Part shown: positions 11,821 through 23,591 of the stretch, piece by piece
How the letters are laid out: each line of letters starts with the position of its first letter
Position numbering within the stretch: position 1 is the first letter of the stretch
Assembly (NCBI GenBank): GCA_905331475.1
Contig: CAJNYU010000767.1
Coordinates: 1-64,000, forward strand
Source of the DNA: Rotaria socialis
Lineage: Eukaryota; Rotifera; Eurotatoria; Philodinida; Philodinidae
Length of the DNA stretch: 64,000 bases
Reading direction: 5' to 3'
The notes under the pieces: model-generated
Told to the model about the DNA's origin: nothing
Seen by the model: the letters and a program-made list of their open reading frames with translations, nothing else
Databases searched by the model: none
Position numbers and translations under genes: made by a program

Positions 11821-14800
11821 TTCTTCTCATTCCACAAATCATTTTCTGTTCCCTTAAAAGAGAAAATTTTTTTCTTTTTCTTTCAATAGCTTGACGATTC
11901 TTTTTTCTACTGATATCCATTTATTTGAGCTTCACTGTGATTCTTTCCTCGGCCTTCTTTGATATATTTCATCTAATAGTGAACAATCACATTTTTCTTA
12001 TTCTCAAGCTAAAAATGTAAATAGTCAAATTGAATCATTTATGAATATTTGCTTTTTTTTCATATAAATTTCAAAGAAAATATAAAACCTTCCTTATTTT
12101 GTGTATATTATTCAATGTTGGTTTTTTGACTAATCAAGAAAAATGATAAATTTAATACTATTCTTCACTGGAAATGATTCTTATGGCAGTGAAGATTTCA
12201 AATAAAATAATTGTAGATATCCATCATTGATACTGACGTAGTTAATAAAAAGACTCAATTTTCAATCTCCTACCCAAGCCGCTCTCGTTATCGGTTAAAA
12301 ATGCTCATTAGCCTATTTTCGACTTGAATAAGTTTCAAATACATTTGAAAGATGATACTTATCATAGTCAAACAGTTGTTTATGAACGTCTTTAAGTATG
12401 ATAAGAACAATATATTAAATGCTAGCATATGATAAAAGGAAGACTTAGAACGCTGGATGAAAAATTTGGTACTTATAGAAATTAGTATTTTTCATAAAAT
12501 CTGCGTAAATTATTTTTGAATTTCTCATATAAAAAAAAGTAAAACTGGAGTTTTACATCAATGCTTTATTTAGGGTTCATTAGTCTGTAAAATAAAAGAA
12601 ATATTACAATAATAAAATGATTGATAAATAGAGTCAATTTTGCATTATTATATAATTCGATGATTAGATTCATTATTTATAATGAAATTTTGGGAAAAGA
12701 AATGTATTCTCTTCATTTGATACGTTATGTCAGTATCTCCAATATCTAGAATCTCGACGTGACGGCCGTTAATACGTATCATTACTTTCGAAGAATACTG
12801 ATGATAGAATTAGAAAAATAATATTTAATGAATCATTGAAGAAAATTTCAGTTTCCAATCATATTCTAATCGTTGAATGCCAAATCTATGATATCTCATT
12901 GAATGATTGGGAAAACATCAGATTTATCCTGTTACCCAACTTATGAAATTGAAAGTCAGCAGTAATGAGAAAAGTTGAAGTCCAGATGTGTACATACTAT
13001 ACTAAACATTTGGGATGCTTATTCGGTTTCGTCGTGTATTATTTTGTTACTATCTTGTACAGAAGATTTTCATAGAATTAGTTTTCATTTCAATGAGAAT
13101 AGGATAAAAGTAAAACTATCGATGAACTGGTTTATTTAAATATAGTTAGACATTTTTTATCTGAAAAGCGAAATTAGTCTTCATCATTTGGTAAAGAATA
13201 TCAAAAAAATAAAAATTTCTTCAAGATGCAATGCATTTTTTCTTATTCAGTTAATAAAGAAAAGTTTTGTTTTTATCGCAAAAACATCCGAACTTACATT
13301 GTATGCGAGATGGTATTCCATCTCGAATTGTTGTTGTAGTCATGTAGGGATTAAATACAACTGAAAGATGTTAGATACATCCCTAATAAAAGTGAAGTTA
13401 AATAAATTAACGTTTTGTTGTATTGACGGATAGTATACAATTAACAATGGTTAAACACAGAGGATAACCATACCCTTCTATATATGTATTCATCTGCGCT
13501 TGCTGTTTCCTAATTACACATCAGTTACTCGCTTTGAATGAATTTCGACGTATACAATTCTTTGAAATACTCTGTTAAATTTGCTTTTTTGTGTTTTAAG
13601 CAAGCGTTAATACTCATTCAAATATTGACATATTACTATGAAGCGAATGACAAGTTACATGTCAATAATTTCATCAATACCATCATCAACGATCACACAT
13701 GGAGTTGTTGATGAAAAGGGATCAACGAAACTTGATATTAATATCAGTTTTACAAATCTATAAAATTCTGCTACTTTATATTACTGTTAATCAAGTTCAG
13801 CATCGTGTAATTTTAGAAGAATTTAAGAATAATTCTCTTGAGAATATTTATAAGTTCATATTTTACACTGATTGTCTTAAAGAATTTTAATATTATTATT
13901 TGCTTCTACTTGAATTTCATGGATTAACTTACATCATATAAGCCTAATAAAAGCAAGTTTAAAAAAGATGGTATGGGCTTAAGTACCCAGCATGCTAGTA
14001 CAAACATAGCATAGACATATAAATATCAATGAAACTGATATATCATCTGTTCTATTACTTAGTTCAATGTCATTATATAAACTTATTGAAGAATTACGAT
14101 GACTTTATAGAGTAGATTTAAATTTTCACTTTTTATTTTGTTTGAAAACATTTCTATTGCAGCTATCTAAAAAAATAATGATTTATATATATGTCCTTCA
14201 ATTTAGTAAAGAATCTTTACTAAAGATTATAGGCATCATCAATTATGATTTATGTTGAAGATGCTTTGGAATAGATCTGCAAAACTTTTCTCGCAAACCG
14301 AGCTACTACGTGGCCCTTAATATTGAGAATTTAGAGACATTTTAACATGAATTTTGCGTGAATGAACTCCATTTAGAAATCGTTTTTTACAAATGAACGA
14401 AATCAAACATCAACGAAAAAAATTGATTTTGTACTTGTTTTTCTACAATTTTTTGCTCATGTTCATTCAGAACTCATTTAGACTTTAAAAGAATATTTAA
14501 TATTAAAAACTTGTAACAGTTGCAATAAATTTCCAACTGAATTAGCATGTAATGAATACTACAATCATTTGCTTGCTTATCACCATTTATCAAACTTTTT
14601 TAAAAAAGTTAATGCATTTTGGTAATATGTTAATCATACTCGTAATTGATTATCATCATCTATTTTATTTTTCTTCATATATCAAGTATTTATTAATGAA
14701 GATGCGCTTTTCCTATTAAAACAATAGATTTTGTATGACTTCTGTCTCTAAAAAATTTAATTATTTTATTTTTTTAATGGGTAAGGGGCCAAACGCACTA

Positions 14801-15608
14801 CAAAGTACATTAAATAAATAAATGTAGTATTAAATTTTTGTGTGTTCACACTAAACCATTGAATCACCAATGAGAGTGGAGGATATGCCGCTATCATGCA
14901 AGCAATTCTTAATACGATATCATTAAATAAATTTTCACAATTATAGAATCCATTGATTGAAGCCCTATAAGAAAATAGTCTGATCTTGTTTAATTAGAAC
15001 TAAAACGTTTCTAAACAGTAATAGTTTAGCATCAACTACGTTAAAAATATTTTCAGCGAAAAAAAACCATTAAAAATAAAGAAATATTTCATCAAAGCTT
15101 TATTTTAAAATACACAGCGCAACGAAATATATGGCAAGTGAAGTAACAAAAAACTTGATAATCGACCATATAGTGAGAGACATTTTTAAAGCCGAAACCG
15201 CGAACACGATTGTTTCTGATGCAAAAAAACAATTTTTTAACAGAAAAAACAGTAACGATCGTTCACGCTCAAGAGATAATTTTTTTAACAAAGAAATAAA
15301 ACAAGGTTATAATTTTTTACAATGAAATAACTAACTGTATAAATGTGTGCCGCTACAATTGTTATTTTGATTGGCGAAACGACACTTCACTTGATTGGCA
15401 CATTATATAGCATTAAGTCGTCTCGAAAAGATATTCATTCATTCACACATAACAAGGCATGAACTTTCTTTCCTGACGGACGACGATTCAAAAAAATTGA
15501 AGACTATATAATATTACCCTTTCTTGTCACAGTCAGTCATATCTGATATAAATTGATCACTTTCTTCTCTCTTAGCTGCATACATCTTCATTCCTTCCTT
15601 TATTACAA
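11821..15608. other. Intergenic, 3.8 kb, no supported gene
   Basis: Mostly AT-rich sequence with stops in every frame. Two short frames were considered: 13638-13763, a 41-codon ATG frame, and 15131-15325, a 64-codon frame with a basic, Asn/Ser/Arg-rich product. Neither matches a family I know or has convincing exon borders. Confidence 0.45.
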
Positions 15609-16328
15609 ATGTGCAAGCAATCACGACGCGTAAGTGTTTAATATCGAGCGCAGTGATCTTCATTCAATAAAACGATTTTGGTTCAAATAAGGACGTATCA
15701 TTATATTCGTTCAAAATAATAACATGAATGATATTATACCCGTAAGGACAATCATGTTCTTTTGATTTGTGATGAGATAAAAATTCTTTTTGTTAAGGTA
15801 CCCAATTCTGCAAGAAAAACAAGCGCTGTTGACGAAATCATCAGTAAATTGAAAGATTTATTGGATTATCACTCACAAGATGCTCAAACTAAAATTGCTG
15901 AAGAGGTACAAAGGCATTCATTAACCAAAAACAACTTGATCGAAGCCCAAGAAAAACTATCTGTTCTGCAACATACAATTGAATTTCAATGCGAACAAAT
16001 GAATGTACAACAGCAAACCATTACAAAACTCGGCGATCAAATAGGTTCACAACAGCAAACTATTGCCGAACAAGGTGAACAAATACGCTCACAACAGCAG
16101 ACCATTGGCGAACAAGGTGAACAAATACGTTCACAACAGCAAACCATTGGTGAACAAGAAAAACGACTTAACTTACAAAACGATAAATTAGAATATATAT
16201 GTCAGAAGCTAACTGACTTTGAAGAAACGAAAAAGTTTGCTGGTCATGCTAATTATTGGAAAGCTTTAGTAGTCGTCATGATATCTGTTGTGATGATGAC
16301 AGTTATCCATCGTTACTTGAAACTATAA
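15609..16328 (+). CDS. Small coiled-coil, tail-anchored protein with 14-residue repeats
   Basis: Proposed exons are 15609-15629 (ATG plus six codons, ending at a GTAAGTG donor) and 15798-16328, joined across a 168-bp intron whose acceptor is TTTTTGTTAAG. The phase is 0 and the product is 183 residues. Without this first exon the frame has no upstream ATG. The centre carries five consecutive 14-residue units (DNA 15966-16175): one degenerate (LQHTIEFQCEQMNV), then QQQTITKLGDQIGS, QQQTIAEQGEQIRS, QQQTIGEQGEQIRS and QQQTIGEQEKRLNL. Two heptads per unit predict a long coiled coil. The last 24 residues (YWKALVVVMISVVMMTVIHR...) form one membrane helix at the very C-terminus, typical of a tail-anchored protein facing the cytosol. 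The function is not recognised; a tether or vesicle-associated role is only a guess. Confidence 0.7.
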
Positions 16329-17980
16329 ATTATTAAGTACAACGAACTGTTGTCGTTTCTCATTATTTTTTTGTGTGAAAATTGTTTCGTTTTCTTTCTA
16401 TAACAATATATATGTATCGATATGTTTTTGTTTAATTTCATGTTGCCAATAAATACAATGATTACTATATAAACTTGCTTTGATAGTTTTTGTTGCATAT
16501 GGGTTTTGCACTTCTGTTAATCGACACGCTCATCGTAGTCTTTTACTGATTACTTTCTCGATTATACTCTACAGCCTCGAAACAATAGATTTCTTTCGGG
16601 AGAAATTTATGTTAGTATTAATTGTGTAGATCTATCTATAGAATTAATTCATGTTTAAAATATGTTTTTGTGCTACTCTTGTATTATTTGACTATATGGA
16701 TCAAGATTAGATTAAACCAGTGATTGATTCTAATCACTGAGACTCATTTTTCTAGATTCATGCAGATCGATTCGTAGGCATAGTATGAAATTGAACACAA
16801 TTATAACAATTGGTAATGTCGCGTCGTTGGCTAAAAATAATAAAATATTATCTAATTTAAATTTTTGCTATTATATTTGTTTGGTTTTACAAAGGGGAAA
16901 AAATTGAAGATTGTTCAAGGTTTTTCGTTGTAATATATAGTAAACCATTCAAATAAAAATACTAAATGAAAATTTGATAGAAATGTACAATTTTCTTCTA
17001 CTTATGGAAAACGCAGCGAGTGTCCAAAATCACATTCACGATGTCGACGATCTTTAAATGAATTGTTTTCAAAATATCATATATGTCAAACTTGAAAATT
17101 GAAATTTTCAACTTTTAAACCAATAGCATCGTGAATAATCGTGACTGATATATATATATCGCTATAAGTTGAAAGTTGAAATTGTCTATTTTCAACTGAA
17201 TTCAAGTTTCAAATTTGACGCTACTGATCTTCACCAAAGTGTCTTCAGTCTCCAATAGTGTCAATGGTTTGGTCTTCACCATATTATAATTATAATTGTA
17301 TATTTTATACCCAAGAAATCGAACGCGTCATCTTGGAAGGATGACCCTTGCGTCATTGGTTGTTCTACGTGAGACAGAGATCGTTTGACACATACATGTA
17401 ATACAATCACAATAGCACAAGAACGCTGGCGTGATTGTTTGTATTCTGTAACTTTATTTACATTATTGGATATTTGATTATTTAAACAAAAAAACAAGTT
17501 TCTACTAGAATTCGAATTTCACTTAATAAAAGTATTTTCGTTTTTGAACAACGGAAATATTTTCTTGGTTCTTGTTGTTTCCAACAATGTCTTTTAAACT
17601 TCTTTTCATTTAAGTAATCGATAGACGCATAGTATACAGAGATATTTCAATTTTCATGGACTATGTTGTTTTTCTTTTGTTTCATGCCATGCAAATAAGA
17701 TATCATTCTTATATATGTTTTATTTAAAAGTTATTACTGTTATTGATAGAAAAGAAAATTTGCTGTTTCAGATAACAAATTTTCTCATTATGATCATGTA
17801 TGCATCAAAATCTACGGACAATTTGTTCTGGACTATATTTACATGAATAAAATTTATTTTAATTGATTGTCATAAGAAATATCAACGAATTTTTCTATAT
17901 TGATTAATTAGGATTATTTGATCATTTTAAATAAAATAAATCTTTTTATTTTTGTTTTAGTAAATTTAAGTATAAAATAA
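16329..17980. other. Intergenic, includes a palindromic MITE-like block at about 17086-17219
   Basis: No gene is supported. GTCAAACTTGAAAATTGAA near 17087 recurs inverted near 17219 (TTCAAGTTTCAAATTTGAC). The two flank an AT-rich centre, so the segment is an imperfect palindrome of about 130 bp, probably a small non-autonomous element. Confidence 0.45.
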
Positions 17981-18427
17981 GACTTAATATCAGATAAAGT
18001 ATTATCTTCATCACTAAATGAATCATCAATAAAACTTGATAAACCTCCTCCAAAACGTCGAGCTATTTCTGACAGTCTATCATTAATATCATTAGATAAT
18101 ATCAATTTAAATCATCAAATTGATATAAACGCCAATATATTGAGTCAATCATTTTCGAAAAACAATCTTGAAAACAATTCTTATGATTCTATAAAAAAAT
18201 AAATAATGGTCAATCAACAACCGTTCTAGACGAACGTTCAATCAGTTCAACTAGTTAATCAAGTTCTTCATCAAAAAATCATTCATTAACATCATATTTT
18301 CCTGAACCTTTTCTTAATAAAGATGATGATGATGATGATGATGATAACGGCGTACGTAGTACTGATGATAAAAATCATCAATGGAATTCAGATGAACAAC
18401 AATTTAATCCACCATTAAGACAATTAG
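17981..18427 (+). pseudogene. Relic of a Ser/Asp-rich protein exon
   Basis: Reading from 17981 gives an open frame of clear protein-like composition (LDKPPPKRRAISDSLS, then Asn/Ser-rich sequence). It breaks at an A7 run near 18194. After a one-base shift the frame resumes (TTVLDERSISSTS), meets one TAA near 18258, and continues through a poly-Asp stretch (GAT repeat at 18321-18344) to PPLRQLG, followed by a GTACGT donor-like site at 18428. One frameshift and one nonsense codon over 447 bp, with good coding character on either side, point to a decayed exon. The protein family is not recognised; low-complexity regions dominate. Confidence 0.5.
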
Positions 18428-19917
18428 GTACGTTAGTAGATCGGTGAATTAACAAAAAAAAAGATATAATATCAATCTGATGAAACAAATAAAGTAGAAA
18501 TTCTAACAACGAATGACTCTAGTTGAGTTTTTCTAAAAAATGGCCAACTATATTTTAAAGAAAAGATTCTTGTTTTACCTATGAAGACTCCATAAGAAAA
18601 TATAAATAAATGCGGAAACATCGGATTTACATCCGATTGTTATGTGTACTGCAAAAACTGAGTCGATTTATATATGTTGTGAATAATTCTGAGAAACGTT
18701 TTATTTTTGAAAAAGTCCCTGTACCCTCCTCCCTCAGGAATGGTCTGGTCAGTAATGACAATTTTTTCGATAACTCAGCCATTTCTTGACGGATCCGTCT
18801 CATCTTCGAACTTGACTGAGATATTGATGAGATCATCCTGTGTACGAAATTTCATGACAATCTGATCAGTCTTTCAAGAGTTATCGTGCAAACGGCTGGA
18901 CGGACACACTGGCCGATTCTATAGTGTACTCACTTTTTTTTGAGTACACAGAAAACAACTCAAAGAAAAATAAAGTGCTGGATAGCAACTTTGTAAATTG
19001 AATTCAAACGGAGATTATAGTAGCCACCGATTTACAAAAGAAGGTGCATCATAATCACAAATGATTTATATGCATACATGATATCAAACAGTTACTATTT
19101 AAATATATTGGATTAGGAATAATAAGTAATTGAATGTCTAGTAAACATTTCATGTGAAAAAGTTTGCAGTTTTGTAACTAATGAGAATAACTCAGAACTG
19201 TTCTCATAACCAATATCTCATATTAATGATATATAAAGTATATCCTTACATTTTGTGCTTTTTTTTTATCGAAAGTATTTAACTTGGTATTCATACTGAT
19301 AAGCAAAGATACGTGTTGTTCTTTGATCAGTAGCAGATGAATGACGTAATACAATATAGAAATAAGTAAATAATATGGATTAAATTTAAGTAAAAAGGAT
19401 TCCTTCGACATGAAGTTTTGTTGTAGTGTAAGTTACGACATAGCTCTTTCATAAAGATATAACATTTTTTTAAATTTCTGATTCCTTTAATAACTTTTAA
19501 CGTCTTACATATCTAATACTATCAATTTAATTCGAGAAATTCTTTGTAGAAGACTTTCACATTATCTGATTGAATACTCTTACCAAAGTTATGAAATAAT
19601 ATCAAATTTTTAAACAATAGTTTTAATCTGATCTTCAACTAATTATCTATTATAGTCTATCGCAGAATGATATCGATGAACGTATAGTGTTTGTTTTCAA
19701 ATAACGATGTTTCAACAGAAGAGCTTGTTTGTACAAATGATGATGCATTGAAGTTATCTTAGAATGAAACTTATATAAGAATAGTATTTTTTTATGATCG
19801 AGTATAGTGAGCGGTATACACAACATTGAAGACTCGAGTATTAATATGATGCTTTAATAAAAATACTCGATGAAAAAAAGCATGTTTTCTTCTCTATGTC
19901 ATTTTAGACAACAGTTT
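18428..19917. other. Intergenic, no gene seen
   Basis: AT-rich. The segment around 18640-18930 is less AT-rich and may be an old transposon remnant, but no ends could be defined. Confidence 0.4.
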
Positions 19918-19921
19918 ACAA

Positions 19922-20998
19922 GGGTTGCTCCATGGGGACTCAACCAAAAAAAAACACAAAGTATTCACATTTTTCTCGTTTTCATTTGGTTTTGTAGAGC
20001 TCGTTTCGCTGACTATTTTAGTATAGAAAAAATAAAAATTCATAAGTGAAAAAGTTTTTATTGCGAAAATACTAAAACTGTTTTTTTATTAAAAATACCT
20101 TAGGTTTTTCGGCATTTCAGCCCTAGCGCAGTTATTTCTAGATATATTTTTGAAACAAAATATACCAAAATGTTCAGCTCAATTAGCTCTACAAGATACG
20201 ATAGTTTCAAATTACTTTAAAATATTTTTGAATGATTTACTCAAGTAAATGCGCTAAACGTTTTTCAAATAGGGTCAGAAACCTTGCTTAAAGATTCAGA
20301 ACAGAAATATATCGAGGAGCTCTCACACAGCTTCGCTCACTTTACACACGACATTCTCCGAGCACGATTTAACTATGCTAGTTTTGTAGCCCATGTCGAG
20401 TTGGGTCTGAAACCATATTTCATTTCTCAGAAAACCATGCGCTAAATCTTGCATAGAGTGCTCAAAACACGATTTTCTTCAAAGACGAAACTAAAAATCA
20501 ACAATTTTCGTTTTTTTTCAAGATAATAGGGAAAAGCTAATTATGGCAGTGGATAGAGCATACAAACGTGTCTTTATGTCGTAGGTTTTAGGTACGTACT
20601 GGAAAATCTCCAACCACCGAAGTAGTTGCAAAAACTAGAAGATTGCGATTTTTGCTAAAATCTGAAAGAGCAGCAGTCACATTTTTGAATAGTTTGAATC
20701 ATCATAGTTAAAACAGTTTTAGGATGGGGAAGTTAACATTTCAACCAGAGGTAGTACTTATAGAGGGCTACTAGATAAATAATTTCAGCAAATTTTGAGG
20801 TGTAGTGCTCGAGAAAATCGAAGTCCAATAAACTGTTTTCAGAAATCCTTGTTTTTTACAATTCGTAAATTTTGANATGAATTTTTATTTTTTCTATACT
20901 AAAATAGTCAGCGAAACGAGCTCTACAAAACCAAATGAAAACGAGAAAAATGTGAATACTTTGTGTTTTTTTTTGGTTGAGTCCCCATGGAACAACCC
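19922..20998. mobile_element. 1,077-bp element with 120-bp terminal inverted repeats and 4-bp target duplication
   Basis: The left arm 19922-20043 and right arm 20878-20998 are nearly identical inverted repeats, starting GGGTTGCTCCATGGGGACTC and GGGTTGTTCCATGGGGACTC. Both contain CAGCGAAACGAGCTCTACAA (in opposite orientations). The insertion is flanked by ACAA at 19918-19921 and 20999-21002. The interior of about 835 bp has no recognisable transposase. A non-autonomous DNA transposon is the best reading; the superfamily is not assigned from these ends alone. One N lies at 20876. Confidence 0.8.
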
Positions 20999-21002
20999 AC
21001 AA

Positions 21003-22425
21003 GTTTTTGTGATGGAAAATAAATATATAATGACATATTTTTTAGGCAGCTCACTGATTGAACAATCATGCTAGTGTACCATTGATTGACGTTCAACTAT
21101 TTAGCGATGCGAATGAATTCATTCGACAAGCAAGCAAACTGGAATAATCGATGTGGAACTAAAACAAAACAAAACTTGAATCAAGTACAATATATCATTG
21201 GTATGGGATTATAAAACACCCTGTTAGTATAAAGTTTTTCTCTATCATCTTTTTGAATTTCCAAGTAACAAAGCATCTAATAAGAAAGGTTTATAATTAT
21301 TTATTGTAAATGAATCTTTGCGAATTATTATCGCACGAATAATCTTGTAAGTAGAATTTTTTAATTTAATAAAAACGGTTAAGTTCTTGGTGTAACATTC
21401 TCTACCTTTCTTAATTTTAATTAGAACGCGAAATTTTATCAGATTGATATGACACAACTTAAAACTAGTGCATTAGTGCATCATTTATTAATCAAATATC
21501 AGTGTAAATTATATCATAGTAGCGTAAATAATCTTCAAAACTTACTATAGAATATCATATTTACTTTGCTACTATTATTCAATTTGAAGAAGTTTCATTC
21601 TATCAAATGAATTCTATTGATTCTGAGTTAAATGTTCTCGCTGTCTATACTATGTTGATTCTTTCATACATGAGAAAAATTTTGAAATAATACTTTTCTA
21701 TAACAAATAAAACTTGATAAAACAAATTCAAATAAATTATTAAAACTATTTTCATGTCTCGGATGAATATTTTTCAAATGTCTATACAACTTTCTAGGTG
21801 AATCTTTGAATACTAATTGATAATTCTTTGTTCTCTCTAAATTATCATAGTATTGAGGTAAACAGTTACAAAAGGTACTGCTATATTATCAGATTATATA
21901 GGTAAATACTCTCTGCTAATGTATGTTTTGTACTTTCTTGAATAGTTGAGTACATTTATCCTACTGTAGCCCAAGCGCAATTAGAGCAAAATACACGAGA
22001 CAACAACAAAAATGTTTTGCCTATACACGTTTATTTCTTTTTTGTATCGTCAAAAAATATTCTATGGATGAGTGAGCAGCTGCAATGAGTAAGGAGAATA
22101 ATTTAATGTAATTATATGCGTGTGTATCTATAAAACTTGACATAATATCATATAAAAGAAGGGAGACAAGCAAGTAAGTTCGATCGGTTTATAAAAAAAT
22201 GATTTCTTAACTGAATTATCTTTATTATTCAATGGAAAAGTCAGACTTGTTTAAACAAACCTGATGTATGCTGTAAGCAGAAATTCTAGTTTCTTTTCTG
22301 CGTAAATTTATTTCAATTTCTAGTATATCCTACATGCGAGCTGCGTAAATCAATTTTATTCTTTTTTTTCTAGGATTACCATCGTCGTTGAATATAACAA
22401 TTAGTTTTACTTAAACGTCAACTTA
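21003..22425. other. Intergenic, no gene seen
   Basis: AT-rich. It includes the presumed promoter and 5' leader of the Sec14-like gene. Confidence 0.45.
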
Positions 22426-23591
22426 ATGACATCGAACGATCCGGGACATATAAGTAAGTTAATCAAACTCACAGATATTTATTCATAAAATTTGTATTAG
22501 ATAATCTTGGCAGAGCACAAACAAATGCACTTAAACAATCATGGATAGCCTTGATCGAGGATATAGGCAAGGAAACGTCGTTATCAGGGGAGCATATTGC
22601 TGATTCTGTCTTTGGAGATGAATTATTTCGTGCAATCTGTTATGATAATCCAGATGTTCTGATACTTCGATGGCTTCGTTCTCGTAAATGGGATGTTGAT
22701 GCTTCCGTTAATCAAATAATAGAGACACTAAAATGGCGACATGACTGGGGTGTTCAGAAACTCGTAGCTAATGGAGAAAAAGCTATTTCTCAAGAAGAAA
22801 TTGCAACAGGCAAAACTTATTTCATGGGTCATGATAGGATAGGTCGACCGGTCTGTTGCATACATCCGAAAGAGCATGTCAAAGGCCAGTTTTCTAACGA
22901 ATATAGCGAGAAATTGAGTGTTTTCTGTGTAGAAACCTATCGCAAGTTGTTGCAACCACCGATTGAATCTGTCACGATCATATTTGACATGGCTGGTTGC
23001 GAGAGAAAAAATATGGATATGCATCAAATTAAATTTCTCGTTACTCTACTAGATAATTACTATCCAGATTCACTTGGTATGATACTTGTTCTTAATTTTC
23101 CTTGGATATTCGGCAAAAGTTGGCTCCTGATTAAATCTTGGTTAAACCCAACTGTACAAAAGAAAGTACGGTTTATTCATAGTGAAACTGAATTAACCGA
23201 ATTTATTGATCCATCAGTTCTTCCGAAAAGATTGTATGGTACCCAACCAGATTTTAAATATATTCCACCATCTGCCGAAGATGAAGCTATGTTTAATATT
23301 TTTCGAGCCGATACGAAAGGAAAAGCAATAGCTGAAGCAGCACACCGTGATGCTGTTCGATACTATTTGAGAGTTACTTTGCAATGGGCCAATGGCAATG
23401 AAAGCCGCAATGTACTTGTAGAAAGAAAAAAAGCGCGAAAACAACTCAAAAATGCATTTGAACAACTTTCCCCGTATATAAGCACGCGTACTCATTATCA
23501 TCGCGCTGGAGTAATTAAAGAGCCTATTTTTCAAACTGCATATGAGAGACTCCTTCATGAAAAAGAAGATTCAAGTGTAACATTTTTTTAA
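22426..23591 (+). CDS. Sec14/CRAL-TRIO domain lipid-transfer protein, two exons
   Basis: Exon 1 is 22426-22453 (MTSNDPGHI plus one base, GTAAGTT donor). Exon 2 is 22516-23591. The 62-bp intron keeps the frame and supplies an ATG that the second exon lacks. An N-terminal CRAL-TRIO-N region (ILRWLRSRKWDVDASVNQI, the classic R-x-L-x-A-R-x-W-D-like helix) is followed by the lipid-binding Sec14 domain: YFMGHDRIGRPVCC, then TIIFDMAGCERKNMD, YYPDSLGMILVLNFPWIFG and LPKRLYGT. These proteins shuttle phosphatidylinositol or other hydrophobic ligands between membranes in the cytosol. The layout is closer to fungal Csr1/Pdr16-type Sec14 homologues than to animal Sec14-like proteins with GOLD domains. The roughly 100-residue C-terminal extension is basic and not assigned. 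Confidence 0.85.

Noticed and set aside
13638..13763. 41-codon ATG frame ending in a stop, protein-like near THGVVDEKGSTKLD
   Set aside because: Too short and isolated; no neighbouring exon could be joined.
15131..15325. 64-codon frame with basic Asn/Ser/Arg-rich product
   Set aside because: The complementary frame is also open, no splice context or family was found.
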